DNA of 64,000 nucleotides. It comes from Selenomonadales bacterium. GTDB lineage: Bacteria; Bacillota; Negativicutes; Selenomonadales; Selenomonadaceae. Location: positions 37,986-101,985 of the forward strand of contig CAAGHH010000011.1 of assembly GCA_900769615.1 (NCBI GenBank), read 5' to 3'. Below the pieces are notes generated by a model. That model was not told where the DNA came from, ran no database searches, and worked only from the letters and a program-made list of their open reading frames with translations. Made by a program: the position numbers and the translations under genes. Below, piece after piece: positions 1 through 8,267 of the stretch (positions are counted from its first letter, which is position 1; every line of letters begins with the position of its first letter).

Positions 1-674
1 TTGATGGTGTTAATTTGCAGGGAAAAACTAAACAAGAAAAACAGGCAGCTTTTAAAGCAAGACAGGCAGTCGGCATGGTATTTCAGTATGCGGAAAATCA
101 ACTATTTGAAGAAACTGTGGCTGCTGATATAGCGTTTGGTCCGAAAAATCAAAAATTGACGGCTGCTGAAATTGATAAAAGGGTTCATGAAGCCATGGAG
201 CTGGTGGGACTTGATTATGATAAATTTGCCCCCAAAGTACCGTTTCAGCTAAGTGGTGGACAGATGCGCCGTGTGGCGATAGCTGGTGTACTAGCGTTGA
301 AGCCAAAGTATCTGGTCCTTGATGAACCAGCAGCCGGTCTTGATCCGGCTGGCAAGGAGGCACTTATTGCGCAGATAAAAAATTTGCAGCAAAAAAATAA
401 TATGACGATTGTGCTGGTGTCACATAGTATGGAAGATATAGCTAGTTTAGCAGATTCAATAATAATAATGCATGATGGCAAGGTGCTTATTAAGGATAGT
501 CCGCGGAAGGTATTTAACCAGACGGCGCTTTTAGCTAAGGCTGGCTTAAAACGGCCGCAGATAATGGATTTATTAGCTAAAATAAATGCAAGCGGTATAA
601 AAGTCAATCAAGATGCCTTGACGATAAATGAAGGTATCAAAAATATATTGGAGGGGCTGCAACGTGTTAAGTAA
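1..674 (+). CDS. ecfA2: ECF transporter ATP-binding subunit EcfA2, 5' truncated by window edge
   Basis: C-terminal three quarters of an ABC ATPase; the reading frame is already open at base 3, so the Walker A part lies outside the window. Visible are the Q-loop region (GMVFQYAENQLFEETV, typical of EcfA), the ABC signature LSGGQMRRVAIAGVLA, Walker B YLVLDEP followed by AAGLDPAG (D-loop), and the switch His in VLVSHSMEDI. It powers uptake of a vitamin or metal by an energy-coupling-factor transporter together with EcfA1, EcfT and an S component. Its last 11 bases overlap ecfT, which supports co-translation. The substrate cannot be told because no S component is in view. Confidence 0.93.
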   Translation, partial: DGVNLQGKTKQEKQAAFKARQAVGMVFQYAENQLFEETVAADIAFGPKNQKLTAAEIDKRVHEAMELVGLDYDKFAPKVPFQLSGGQMRRVAIAGVLALKPKYLVLDEPAAGLDPAGKEALIAQIKNLQQKNNMTIVLVSHSMEDIASLADSIIIMHDGKVLIKDSPRKVFNQTALLAKAGLKRPQIMDLLAKINASGIKVNQDALTINEGIKNILEGLQRVK

Positions 675-1464
675 TATAACGATAGGTCAGTACTTTCCGG
701 GAAATTCATTTTTGCATCGAATGGATCCGCGCGTAAAAATCGTCTTGCTGCTGCTGTTTTTAGTCGAAGTATTTGTATTTAATAGTGCGGCTTCGTATGG
801 TGTGTTATCAGCAGTTACGCTTGCGGTAATGCTGTTATCCAAGGTACCAATAGGGATGATGCTGCGCTCCTTAAAGCCTTTATGGTGGATTATCGTATTT
901 ACTTTCATTATTCATTTATTCAGTAATCCTGGGGAACCTATTTTAAAAATATGGTTGTTTACGATGACGTGGGAAGGTCTTTCGATGGGCTGCTTTATTT
1001 GTTTGCGGTTGGTGCTGCTGCTCATTATGAGTTCAATTTTGACTTTTACCACTAGTCCTTTGAAGCTTACAGATGCTATGGAAAGCTTGCTTTCACCATT
1101 TAAACGCTTGGGACTTCCGGCGCATGAATTAGCGATGATGATGACGATAGCTTTGCGGTTTGTGCCGACACTAATAGAGGAAACGGATAAAATAATGAAG
1201 GCTCAGGCTTCAAGAGGGGCTGATTTTACTACCGGAAGTGTCTTTAAACGTTTACAAAATATGGTGCCGGTGTTAGTGCCATTATTTTTATCAGCGTTTA
1301 GACGGGCAGATGATTTGGCTATGGCGATGGAGGCACGCTGCTATCGAGGCGGTCAAGGCCGGACGCATATGAAGGTATTGCATATAACCAATCTTGATTA
1401 TTTAGTTATAGCTGTTTTTGTTATTTTGACGGCAGCTTTAGTGTCAATAAAATTTATTATTTAA
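664..1464 (+). CDS. ecfT: ECF transporter transmembrane subunit EcfT
   Basis: Integral membrane scaffold of an ECF importer, 266 residues. The start is taken as GTG at 664 behind GGAGGGG, giving MLSNITIGQYFPGNSFLHRMDPR, the usual EcfT N terminus (YxPGxSxLHRxDPRxK). Several hydrophobic helices follow, then the two cytoplasmic coupling motifs: AQASRGADF near residue 185 and AMEARCYRGG near residue 225, which match the Ala-Arg-Gly helices that contact the two ATPases. It overlaps ecfA2 by 11 bases and abuts truA. The order ecfA1-ecfA2-ecfT-truA is common in Firmicutes, often after ribosomal protein genes. Confidence 0.95.
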   Translation: MLSNITIGQYFPGNSFLHRMDPRVKIVLLLLFLVEVFVFNSAASYGVLSAVTLAVMLLSKVPIGMMLRSLKPLWWIIVFTFIIHLFSNPGEPILKIWLFTMTWEGLSMGCFICLRLVLLLIMSSILTFTTSPLKLTDAMESLLSPFKRLGLPAHELAMMMTIALRFVPTLIEETDKIMKAQASRGADFTTGSVFKRLQNMVPVLVPLFLSAFRRADDLAMAMEARCYRGGQGRTHMKVLHITNLDYLVIAVFVILTAALVSIKFII

Positions 1465-1478
1465 TGAGGAGCAAACAG

Positions 1479-2255
1479 ATGAGACCTGAGCATAAAGCTG
1501 AGATGAAGGCGAGAGCCCGTAATATAATATTGCAAGTAGCTTATGATGGCACGGATTATCATGGTTTTCAACGGCAAACGCCACCAGTTGTTGCCGTGCA
1601 AAATGTTTTGGAGGAAAAGCTGCAATTAGTGTTTGGTGATACGATTGAGCTGGCAGCAGCAGGGCGCACGGATGCTGGTGTACATGCTTATGGTCAGGTA
1701 GTTAATTTTTTTACTAATGGCAAAATACCAACCGACAGGATAGTTAGAGCGGTAAACAGTCTGTTGCCGGCTGATATCGTAGTGAAGTCGGCAATGGAAG
1801 GCGATAGCGATTTTAGTGCGCGGCATAGTGCCAAGGCCAAGACCTATTTGTATAGAGTTCAGCAAGGAAAGACGCCTAGCCCGTTTACTGACCGTTATAC
1901 TTGGTATGTTAGAAGGCCGCTTAGGATTGAGCTTATGCAGGAGGCACTGGATATGATAAAAGGAACGCATGATTTTAGTGCTTTTCGGGCAGCTGGCGGC
2001 GCCCCAATGAGCCCCATAAGGACTATGTATGATGCTAAAGTTGCAGCTAAACCAGATAATATGCTTGAGTTTACTATATATGGCAATGGTTTTTTATATC
2101 ATATGGTGCGAAATATCATTGGCACAGTTGTTAATGTGGGGTTAGGACGCATTTCGGTGGCAAGGTTTAAAGAAATAATGGCTAGCGGTGATCGTAATCA
2201 GGCTAGTGCTACCGCACCAGCAGCTGGGTTGTATCTTTACCAGGTAGAATACTAG
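1479..2255 (+). CDS. truA: tRNA pseudouridine(38-40) synthase TruA
   Basis: Converts uridine to pseudouridine at positions 38-40 of the tRNA anticodon arm. The start is placed at ATG 1479 because AGGAG at 1467-1471 sits in front of it; an in-frame ATG at 1464 overlapping the ecfT stop has no ribosome site. The 258-residue product has the TruA core: QVAYDGTDYHGFQRQ near the N terminus, the catalytic Asp65 in AAAGRTDAGVHAYGQV, and the C-terminal FLYHMVRNIIGT motif. Length is normal. It is the last gene of the ecf unit. Confidence 0.95.
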   Translation: MRPEHKAEMKARARNIILQVAYDGTDYHGFQRQTPPVVAVQNVLEEKLQLVFGDTIELAAAGRTDAGVHAYGQVVNFFTNGKIPTDRIVRAVNSLLPADIVVKSAMEGDSDFSARHSAKAKTYLYRVQQGKTPSPFTDRYTWYVRRPLRIELMQEALDMIKGTHDFSAFRAAGGAPMSPIRTMYDAKVAAKPDNMLEFTIYGNGFLYHMVRNIIGTVVNVGLGRISVARFKEIMASGDRNQASATAPAAGLYLYQVEY

Positions 2256-2258
2256 AAC

Positions 2259-2287
2259 TTGCACCACTATGGTTAATGGGGTACAAT
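2259..2287 (+). promoter_or_regulatory. Predicted sigma-70 promoter of the activase gene
   Basis: TTGCAC (2259-2264), 17-base spacer, TACAAT (2282-2287). Transcription would begin near 2294, inside or just before the hairpin at 2293-2315. Confidence 0.55.
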
Positions 2288-2292
2288 ATGAA

Positions 2293-2315
2293 AAGACCCT
2301 GTAAAATAGGGTCTT
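2293..2315 (+). other. Hairpin in the truA-activase gap
   Basis: AAGACCC (2293-2299) pairs with GGGTCTT (2309-2315), extended by a T-A pair, with a 7-base loop. No T-tract follows, so it is a poor terminator. Given the predicted promoter at 2259-2287 it would form at the very 5' end of the downstream mRNA and could protect it. Confidence 0.5.
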
Positions 2316-2345
2316 AATTGGTATGCATTTTTGGGTGGTGAAAAT

Positions 2346-5300
2346 ATGAAATCCATTTTAAATGTAGGCATAGATGTTGGATCAACAACTATAAAATTAG
2401 TAGTTCTTGATCATGAAAAGAAAATTCTTTATAAAAATTATGCCAGACATTTTTCTGAAATTGGCAATGCATTGCAAGAAAATCTGACACATTTAAAAGC
2501 TATCGTTGGTGATCAGAAGTTTTCATTTGCGCTGACTGGTTCAGCTGGTATGGGGATTGCGCAGCGAATAGGACTTCCTTTTGTACAGGAAGTAATTGCT
2601 TGTGCGACGGCGGTTAAGGAGCTGATACCTAAGACCGATACCGTAGTTGAACTCGGTGGTGAGGATGCCAAAATAACTTATTTTGGTGATGCTCCCGAGC
2701 AGCGGATGAATGGGGTTTGCGCTGGTGGTACTGGTTCATTTATCGATCATATGGCATCGCTGTTATCAACTGATGCACCAGGCTTAAATGAGCTGGCAGC
2801 TAAAGGCAAGCAGATATATACGATAGCTTCCCGCTGTGGTGTCTTTGCTAAAACTGATATCCAAGCGCTGATGAATGACGGCGCGCAAAAAGCAGATATT
2901 GCGTTATCAATTTTTCAAGCGGTAGTAAATCAGACTATCGGCAATCTGGCGCAAGGACGGCCGATTAGTGGCAATGTAGCATTCTTAGGCGGACCATTGC
3001 ACTTTTTGCCAGAACTGCGTAAGCGTTTTATAGCGACCTTGAAGCTCGATGCTGAGCACGTAGTTGACGTAGCTTACGGCAATTATTTTGTTGCTATGGG
3101 AGCAGCTTTGGCCGAGGAAGCTGAAGTTATTGATGTTGCCAGATTAGCTGAAAGTATTGAAAGAGCCAAGGAAGCAGCTGCTAGTGAAACGCGGCAGGCT
3201 GATTTTACTTTGTTTGAAAATCCGGCTGATTATGAAGAATTCAAAAAGCGGCATGAAAAAGATAAGGTAAAACGAGGTGATTTTACCAATTATTCAGGTC
3301 CAGTGTATGTCGGTATCGACGCTGGTTCGACGACTACGAAAATTGTTGCCATGGGCAAGGATAAGGAAGTCCTTTATACATCCTATGGCAGCAATCAGGG
3401 CTCACCTTTAAAGACGGTCGTAGGCGAAATAAAGTCGCTTTATCAGGCGATGCCTGAGAATGCTTTTATAGCAGGAACTATGACTACCGGTTATGGCGAA
3501 GCTATTGTCAAAGCGGCTATTCATGCTGATGGTGGTGAAGTAGAGACATTTGCACACCTTAGGGCGGCACAGGAATTTTGTCCTGAGGTAACTTTCGTTT
3601 TAGATATTGGCGGTCAGGATATGAAGTGCTTCTTTGTTAAAGGCGGCACTATTGGCAATATAACGCTTAATGAAGCCTGCTCGGCTGGCTGCGGTTCGTT
3701 TATTCAAAATTTTGCGGAGGGCTTGCATCTGACAGCGGCAGAATTTGCGCAAAAAGCAGTTTCTTCGCAGGCACCGGTGGATTTGGGTACGCGTTGCACG
3801 GTATTTATGAATTCCAAGGTAAAACAGGCGCAAAAGGAAGGCGCAGCAGTCGCTGATATTTCGGCAGGCATTGCTTTTTCGGTTATAAAAAATGCGCTGT
3901 TTAAGGTAATGCAATTAAAAGATGTGCGTGATTTAGGCGATCATATCGTGGTACAGGGGGGAACCTTCTACAATGATGCTGTTTTGCGCTGTATGGAAAA
4001 ACTGTTGCATAAAGATGTCGTAAGACCGGATATTGCCGGACTTATGGGAGCTTATGGCGCGGCAATTCTCGCTATGGAGAGCGGTACGGAAAAATCGTCA
4101 ATATTATCGGCGGCAGAACTTAAAAAATTTGCCGTAACCACTAGTTCCTATCGTTGTAACGGTTGTGGCAATAAATGCCTGATTACGATGCAAAAATTCC
4201 CGGATGGTGGTAAGTATTTTACTGGCAATCGTTGTGAACGAGGCGTGGGCGGCAAGAAAGTGACTAATGCTGAAACGCCAAATATTTATCAATACAAATA
4301 TGAACGGCTTTTTAAATATTATAAGCCGCTTAATCATCCCACCCGTGGCATGATAGGAATTCCACGGGTGCTCAATATGTATGAGGATTATCCATTTTGG
4401 TTTACATTCCTGTCATTTTTAGGTTATCAGGTGGTATTATCTGGTAAATCAAGTGCTAAGATGTATTACAAGGGGATGGCAACAGTACCGTCTGATTCCT
4501 TATGTTATCCGGCTAAGCTGGCACATGGGCATATCATGGATTTAGTCGAAAAAGGTCTTACTAAAATATTTTATCCTTGCGCGCCATATAATATGGAAGA
4601 TGACGTAAATAAATCAGATAATCATTTTAATTGTCCAATCGTAGCATCGTATGCCGAAAATATTCGTGGCAATATGGACGTTTTGCGTGACAAAAATATT
4701 GATTTTATTCAGCCATTTTTGCCAATAAATGACAAAAAAAGGTTAATAGAGCGTTTGTATGAAGAGATGGGGCAAAAGGAAGCAATTTCCAAGCAGGAAA
4801 TTGTTAATGCCGTTGAAGCAGCTTATGCTGAAATTGCCCGTTATCGGGAAGATGTACGTAATTTTGGTAAACAAATACTGGAACGTATCGAAAAAACAGG
4901 CGAGCAGGCGATAGTTTTAGCGGGACGTCCCTATCACATTGATCCTGAGATAAATCATGGTATACCGGAAATGATTCAATCGTATAAGCTGCCAGTTTTG
5001 TCAGAGGATGCGATTTATAATTTGCCAGTAAAGGCTGCTAAGCTTAGTATTGTTAATCAATGGAGTTATCATGCAAGGCTTTATCATGCGGCGCAATTTG
5101 TATCTGAGCATCCCAATCTTACGCTTATTCAGTTCAGCTCATTTGGCTGCGGTCTTGATGCGCTCACAACCGGACAGGTCAAGGAAATATTAGAAAAACA
5201 TCAGCGCGTTTATACGATGATAAAGCTTGATGAAGTATCTAATTTAGGTGCGGCTCGTATTCGGCTGCGTTCACTGATGGCAGCACTGGCTAGACGTAAG

Positions 5301-6602
5301 CCTTTGCCATATCAGGAGTGCAGTGTCATTGAAAGACCGCATTTTACGGCTGATTGCAAAGCTACGCATACGATATTAGCTCCGCAGATGGCACCAATTC
5401 ATTTTGATTTATTTAAAACGGCTTTACGTAAATATGGCTACAATGTAGTAATTCCGCCAATGCCGGATAAGGAAGCCATTGATACAGGGCTTAGATATGT
5501 CAATAATGATATGTGCTATCCGGCTATTGTCGTAATTGGTCAGCTGATAACGGCGTTAAAGCAAGGACTTTGCGATCCTTATCATACAAGCATAATGCTT
5601 TTTCAGACTTGTGGTGCTTGCAGGGCTACCAATTATATGAGTGTACTCAGGCAGGCGTTAAAATATGCTGGCTTTGGTCAGGTGCCAGTTTTTGCGGTAC
5701 ATGGCCTGGCCGATGAAACGGATGCTTTTAAACTTGATCGCAATATGCTTATAGATGCGATCAAGGCAGCTATCTATGGTGACACATTGATGAATGTGCG
5801 CAATCGAATGATGCCTTATGAGATTACGCAGGGCTCGGTGAAGACCTTGTTTAACAAATGGTTATCACGAGCTAAAGCAGAAATAACTGCTGGCAGTTAT
5901 TTTAAATTTAAAAAGAATATTCGCCAAATGGTGCATGATTTTGATAATTTGCCGATACATGAAGATCTTTGGAAGCCCAAGGTAGGTATCGTGGGTGAGA
6001 TTTTGGTCAAGTATCATCCGGTAGCTAACAATCATATTGAAAAAGTGCTGATGGATGAAGGTGCTGAAGTAGTAATGCCGGATTTTGTCGATTTCTTCCT
6101 TTACTCAGCGTATGATCCGATTGCCAAGCATCAGATTTTGGCGGGGTCGTACAAAGAACAATTCTTTGGCAAGCTGTTTATAAAGGTTATTGAATTTTAT
6201 CGTCAGCCGATGCGCAAAGCCTTAAGGGCTAGCCGGCATTTCCGCCCGCCGTATTCGATTTATGATACGGCACGGCTGGCTAAGCGTCATGTCAGCCTTG
6301 GTAATATGGCTGGTGAAGGCTGGTTCTTAACTGGTGAAATGGTAAAATTAATTGAAGAAGGGGTGCCTAATGTGGTTTGTTTGCAGCCCTTCGGGTGCTT
6401 GCCTAACCATATAACCGGCAAGGGCGTGCTGCATGAATTGCACAGTGCTTATAAAGGGGCAAATATAACTGCTATTGACTGTGATGCAGGTTCTTCTGAA
6501 GTCAATCAGTTAAATCGCTTGAAATTGATGCTGGCTGTAGCCAAAGAGCGTCAGCCAAAGTCTTTAGAAAGTACAATGTCTAAAAATAGCTCAATAAAAT
6601 AA
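2346..6602 (+). CDS. Acyl-CoA dehydratase activase (BadF/BadG/BcrA/BcrD-HgdC type) fused to HgdB/DUF2229-like region
   Basis: A 1418-residue protein with two ASKHA-type ATPase domains in tandem. The first (about 1-260) has GIDVGSTTIKLVVLD and GVCAGGTGSF; the second (about 325-590) has GIDAGSTTTKIVAMG and EACSAGCGSF. A Cys cluster follows near residue 610 (YRCNGCGNKCLITM), then a long DUF2229/HgdB-like part with conserved cysteines (DSLCYPAKL, DMCYPAIVV, FQTCGACRATN, QPFGCLPNHITG). Relatives are ATP-driven electron injectors for radical 2-hydroxyacyl-CoA dehydratases and benzoyl-CoA reductases; the role of these giant fusions is mostly unproven. ATG 2346 is preferred over an in-frame TTG at 2331 because GGTGG precedes it. 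It is monocistronic, with promoter and terminator, and no dehydratase subunit lies nearby. Confidence 0.88.
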   Translation: MKSILNVGIDVGSTTIKLVVLDHEKKILYKNYARHFSEIGNALQENLTHLKAIVGDQKFSFALTGSAGMGIAQRIGLPFVQEVIACATAVKELIPKTDTVVELGGEDAKITYFGDAPEQRMNGVCAGGTGSFIDHMASLLSTDAPGLNELAAKGKQIYTIASRCGVFAKTDIQALMNDGAQKADIALSIFQAVVNQTIGNLAQGRPISGNVAFLGGPLHFLPELRKRFIATLKLDAEHVVDVAYGNYFVAMGAALAEEAEVIDVARLAESIERAKEAAASETRQADFTLFENPADYEEFKKRHEKDKVKRGDFTNYSGPVYVGIDAGSTTTKIVAMGKDKEVLYTSYGSNQGSPLKTVVGEIKSLYQAMPENAFIAGTMTTGYGEAIVKAAIHADGGEVETFAHLRAAQEFCPEVTFVLDIGGQDMKCFFVKGGTIGNITLNEACSAGCGSFIQNFAEGLHLTAAEFAQKAVSSQAPVDLGTRCTVFMNSKVKQAQKEGAAVADISAGIAFSVIKNALFKVMQLKDVRDLGDHIVVQGGTFYNDAVLRCMEKLLHKDVVRPDIAGLMGAYGAAILAMESGTEKSSILSAAELKKFAVTTSSYRCNGCGNKCLITMQKFPDGGKYFTGNRCERGVGGKKVTNAETPNIYQYKYERLFKYYKPLNHPTRGMIGIPRVLNMYEDYPFWFTFLSFLGYQVVLSGKSSAKMYYKGMATVPSDSLCYPAKLAHGHIMDLVEKGLTKIFYPCAPYNMEDDVNKSDNHFNCPIVASYAENIRGNMDVLRDKNIDFIQPFLPINDKKRLIERLYEEMGQKEAISKQEIVNAVEAAYAEIARYREDVRNFGKQILERIEKTGEQAIVLAGRPYHIDPEINHGIPEMIQSYKLPVLSEDAIYNLPVKAAKLSIVNQWSYHARLYHAAQFVSEHPNLTLIQFSSFGCGLDALTTGQVKEILEKHQRVYTMIKLDEVSNLGAARIRLRSLMAALARRKPLPYQECSVIERPHFTADCKATHTILAPQMAPIHFDLFKTALRKYGYNVVIPPMPDKEAIDTGLRYVNNDMCYPAIVVIGQLITALKQGLCDPYHTSIMLFQTCGACRATNYMSVLRQALKYAGFGQVPVFAVHGLADETDAFKLDRNMLIDAIKAAIYGDTLMNVRNRMMPYEITQGSVKTLFNKWLSRAKAEITAGSYFKFKKNIRQMVHDFDNLPIHEDLWKPKVGIVGEILVKYHPVANNHIEKVLMDEGAEVVMPDFVDFFLYSAYDPIAKHQILAGSYKEQFFGKLFIKVIEFYRQPMRKALRASRHFRPPYSIYDTARLAKRHVSLGNMAGEGWFLTGEMVKLIEEGVPNVVCLQPFGCLPNHITGKGVLHELHSAYKGANITAIDCDAGSSEVNQLNRLKLMLAVAKERQPKSLESTMSKNSSIK

Positions 6603-6606
6603 AAAT

Positions 6607-6653
6607 TAGGGGGATTCTGTTAGTATTTTATGCAGAAATCCCCTATTATTTTT
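6607..6653 (+). terminator. Intrinsic terminator after the activase gene
   Basis: TAGGGG near 6607 pairs with CCCCTA (6640-6645), with further pairing of ATTCTG to CAGAAAT, and is followed by a T-rich tail. Confidence 0.75.
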
Positions 6654-6681
6654 ACATATTTTGTCATATTTATTATTTCAA

Positions 6682-6693
6682 GGACACGTGTCC
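6682..6693. promoter_or_regulatory. 12-bp perfect palindrome, candidate operator of the pur operon
   Basis: GGACACGTGTCC is a perfect palindrome ending ten bases upstream of the -35 box of the purine promoter. It does not look like the B. subtilis PurBox or the E. coli PurR site. The binding protein is unknown. Confidence 0.4.
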
Positions 6694-6702
6694 CGTTTTT
6701 TA

Positions 6703-6731
6703 TTGACAGGGAAAAAAAATATCGCTATGAT
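6703..6731 (+). promoter_or_regulatory. Strong sigma-70 promoter of the purine operon
   Basis: TTGACA (6703-6708), 17-base spacer, TATGAT (6726-6731); the purC start is 48 bases downstream. The leader is too short for a purine riboswitch. Confidence 0.8.
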
Positions 6732-6779
6732 GGAAGAGTAGATTTAATCATTATTGCTGTATGGGAGACGATAAGAACC

Positions 6780-7652
6780 ATGAAGACGTACAAACCATTT
6801 AAATCCGGTAAAGTTCGCGAAGTTTATGATGCTGGCGATAGCATTATTATGGTTGCAACCGACCGCATTTCCGCGTTTGACCACATTTTAAAGAATAAGA
6901 TCACGAAAAAAGGTGCTATTCTGACGCAGATGTCCCGCTTCTGGTTTGATCTGACGAAAGATATTATGCCAAATCACATGATATCGGTAGACAATAAGGA
7001 TATGCCGGAGTTTTTCCAGCAGGAACAATTTTTAGGCAACAGCATGAAATGCAAAAAGCTGAAAATGATACCGATGGAATGCATTGTCCGCGGCTATATC
7101 ACGGGCAGCGGCTGGGAAAGCTATCAGCAGGATGGCACGGTTTGCGGTATCAAGCTGCCGGCAGGCTTGAAGGAATCGGAAAAACTGCCAGAGCCTATAT
7201 TTACGCCAAGTACCAAAGCTGAGCTCGGTGACCATGATGAAAATGTTTCGCTTGAAGAGGGCGCAGCTTTCATTGACAAGACTTTCCCGGGAAAAGGCAA
7301 GGAATATGCGGAAAAAATTCGCGATTATACGCTGGCTATTTATAAAAAATGTGCTGATTATGCTTTAAAACGCGGTATTATCATTGCTGATACTAAATTT
7401 GAATTTGGTGTTGATGAAAATGGCGATATTGTTTTAGGCGATGAGGTTTTGACGCCGGACAGCTCTCGTTTCTGGCCGCTTGAAGGTTACGAAGCTGGTA
7501 AATCGCAGCCTGCTTATGACAAGCAGTTTGTCCGCAACTGGCTGAAGGAAAATCCGGACAGTGATTATAATTTGCCGCAGGATGTAATTGATAAGACTAT
7601 TGCTAAATACCAAGAAGCTTATGAATTGCTGACAGGTGAAGAATTTAAATAA
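6780..7652 (+). CDS. purC: Phosphoribosylaminoimidazole-succinocarboxamide (SAICAR) synthase PurC
   Basis: Joins CAIR to aspartate with ATP, step 7 of IMP synthesis. The start is ATG 6780 (MKTYKPFKSGKVREVYDAGD) behind GGGAGA; a longer in-frame reading from 6630 would run through the terminator and promoter and is rejected. The 290 residues are the usual length for a bacterial-type PurC and include VATDRISAFDHIL, the MECIVRGYITGSGW substrate loop and the acidic LGDEVLTPDSSRFW motif. First gene of a seven-gene purine operon. Confidence 0.96.
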   Translation: MKTYKPFKSGKVREVYDAGDSIIMVATDRISAFDHILKNKITKKGAILTQMSRFWFDLTKDIMPNHMISVDNKDMPEFFQQEQFLGNSMKCKKLKMIPMECIVRGYITGSGWESYQQDGTVCGIKLPAGLKESEKLPEPIFTPSTKAELGDHDENVSLEEGAAFIDKTFPGKGKEYAEKIRDYTLAIYKKCADYALKRGIIIADTKFEFGVDENGDIVLGDEVLTPDSSRFWPLEGYEAGKSQPAYDKQFVRNWLKENPDSDYNLPQDVIDKTIAKYQEAYELLTGEEFK

Positions 7653-7683
7653 AACTTTGGTGTAAGAAAGGAGAGCCTCACAG

Positions 7684-8169
7684 ATGAAAGTTGCAATTCT
7701 CATGGGTAGTGATTCTGACTGGCCAATATTAAAACCGGCCGTAGAGCTTTTAAAGCAGTTCGGTATTGAGTCGGTAGTAGAGGTGGCATCGGCTCACCGG
7801 ACACCAGCTAGAGTACGTGATTTCGTAACGAGTGCGCCTGAAAAAGAAGTTGGTGCTTTTATTGTGGCTGCTGGAGCAGCAGCACATCTTGGCGGTGTGG
7901 TTGCTAGTTATACGACGCTTCCAGTTATCGGGGTACCAATTAATGCCACACCGTTAAATGGTATGGATGCGCTCTTGAGTACGGTTCAGATGCCGTCAGG
8001 GATACCGGTAGCGACGATGGCCGTTAACGGGGCTAAGAATGCGGCTATATTTGCTGTAGAAATTTTTGCGGTTGCTGATAAGGCTATTGCTGAAAAGTTA
8101 CAGGAATACCGCAGCAATATGGTAAAAGAAGTCGAGAAAAAAGCAGCTCGGGTTGCAGCTCAGCTTTGA
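7684..8169 (+). CDS. purE: 5-(carboxyamino)imidazole ribonucleotide mutase PurE
   Basis: A 161-residue class I PurE, which moves carboxylate from N5-CAIR to C4 to make CAIR. The phosphate-binding start MGSDSDWPILKPA and the catalytic His38 in ASAHRTP are present, as is GAAAHLGGVVA. A good ribosome site (AAGGAGAG) precedes ATG 7684. No purK partner is present in the operon; if the genome lacks purK, this enzyme might rely on high CO2 or a purK gene elsewhere. Confidence 0.95.
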   Translation: MKVAILMGSDSDWPILKPAVELLKQFGIESVVEVASAHRTPARVRDFVTSAPEKEVGAFIVAAGAAAHLGGVVASYTTLPVIGVPINATPLNGMDALLSTVQMPSGIPVATMAVNGAKNAAIFAVEIFAVADKAIAEKLQEYRSNMVKEVEKKAARVAAQL

Positions 8170-8185
8170 TTGAGCGCAGCCGGTT

Positions 8186-8213
8186 TTGACCGGTCAAGAT
8201 AATTGACCGGTCA
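8186..8213. promoter_or_regulatory. Twin 11-12 bp palindromes between purE and purF
   Basis: TTGACCGGTCAA (8186-8197, perfect palindrome) and TTGACCGGTCA (8203-8213) have centres 17 bp apart. Because each copy is self-complementary, the RNA could also form an 11-bp hairpin between copies with loop GATAA. Only a short T-run follows. Either a tandem operator or an intra-operon attenuator or processing hairpin. Confidence 0.5.
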
Positions 8214-8267
8214 TTTGCCCTAATATAGTAAAAATGAATAAAGAGGAAAAGAGAGAAGCAAATAACC

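Noticed and set aside
6654..6779. Purine riboswitch before purC
   Set aside because: The leader after the predicted start site is about 45 nt and lacks the conserved purine aptamer core.
6630..6779. N-terminal extension of PurC
   Set aside because: It would run through the preceding terminator tail and the consensus promoter; the family start is at 6780.
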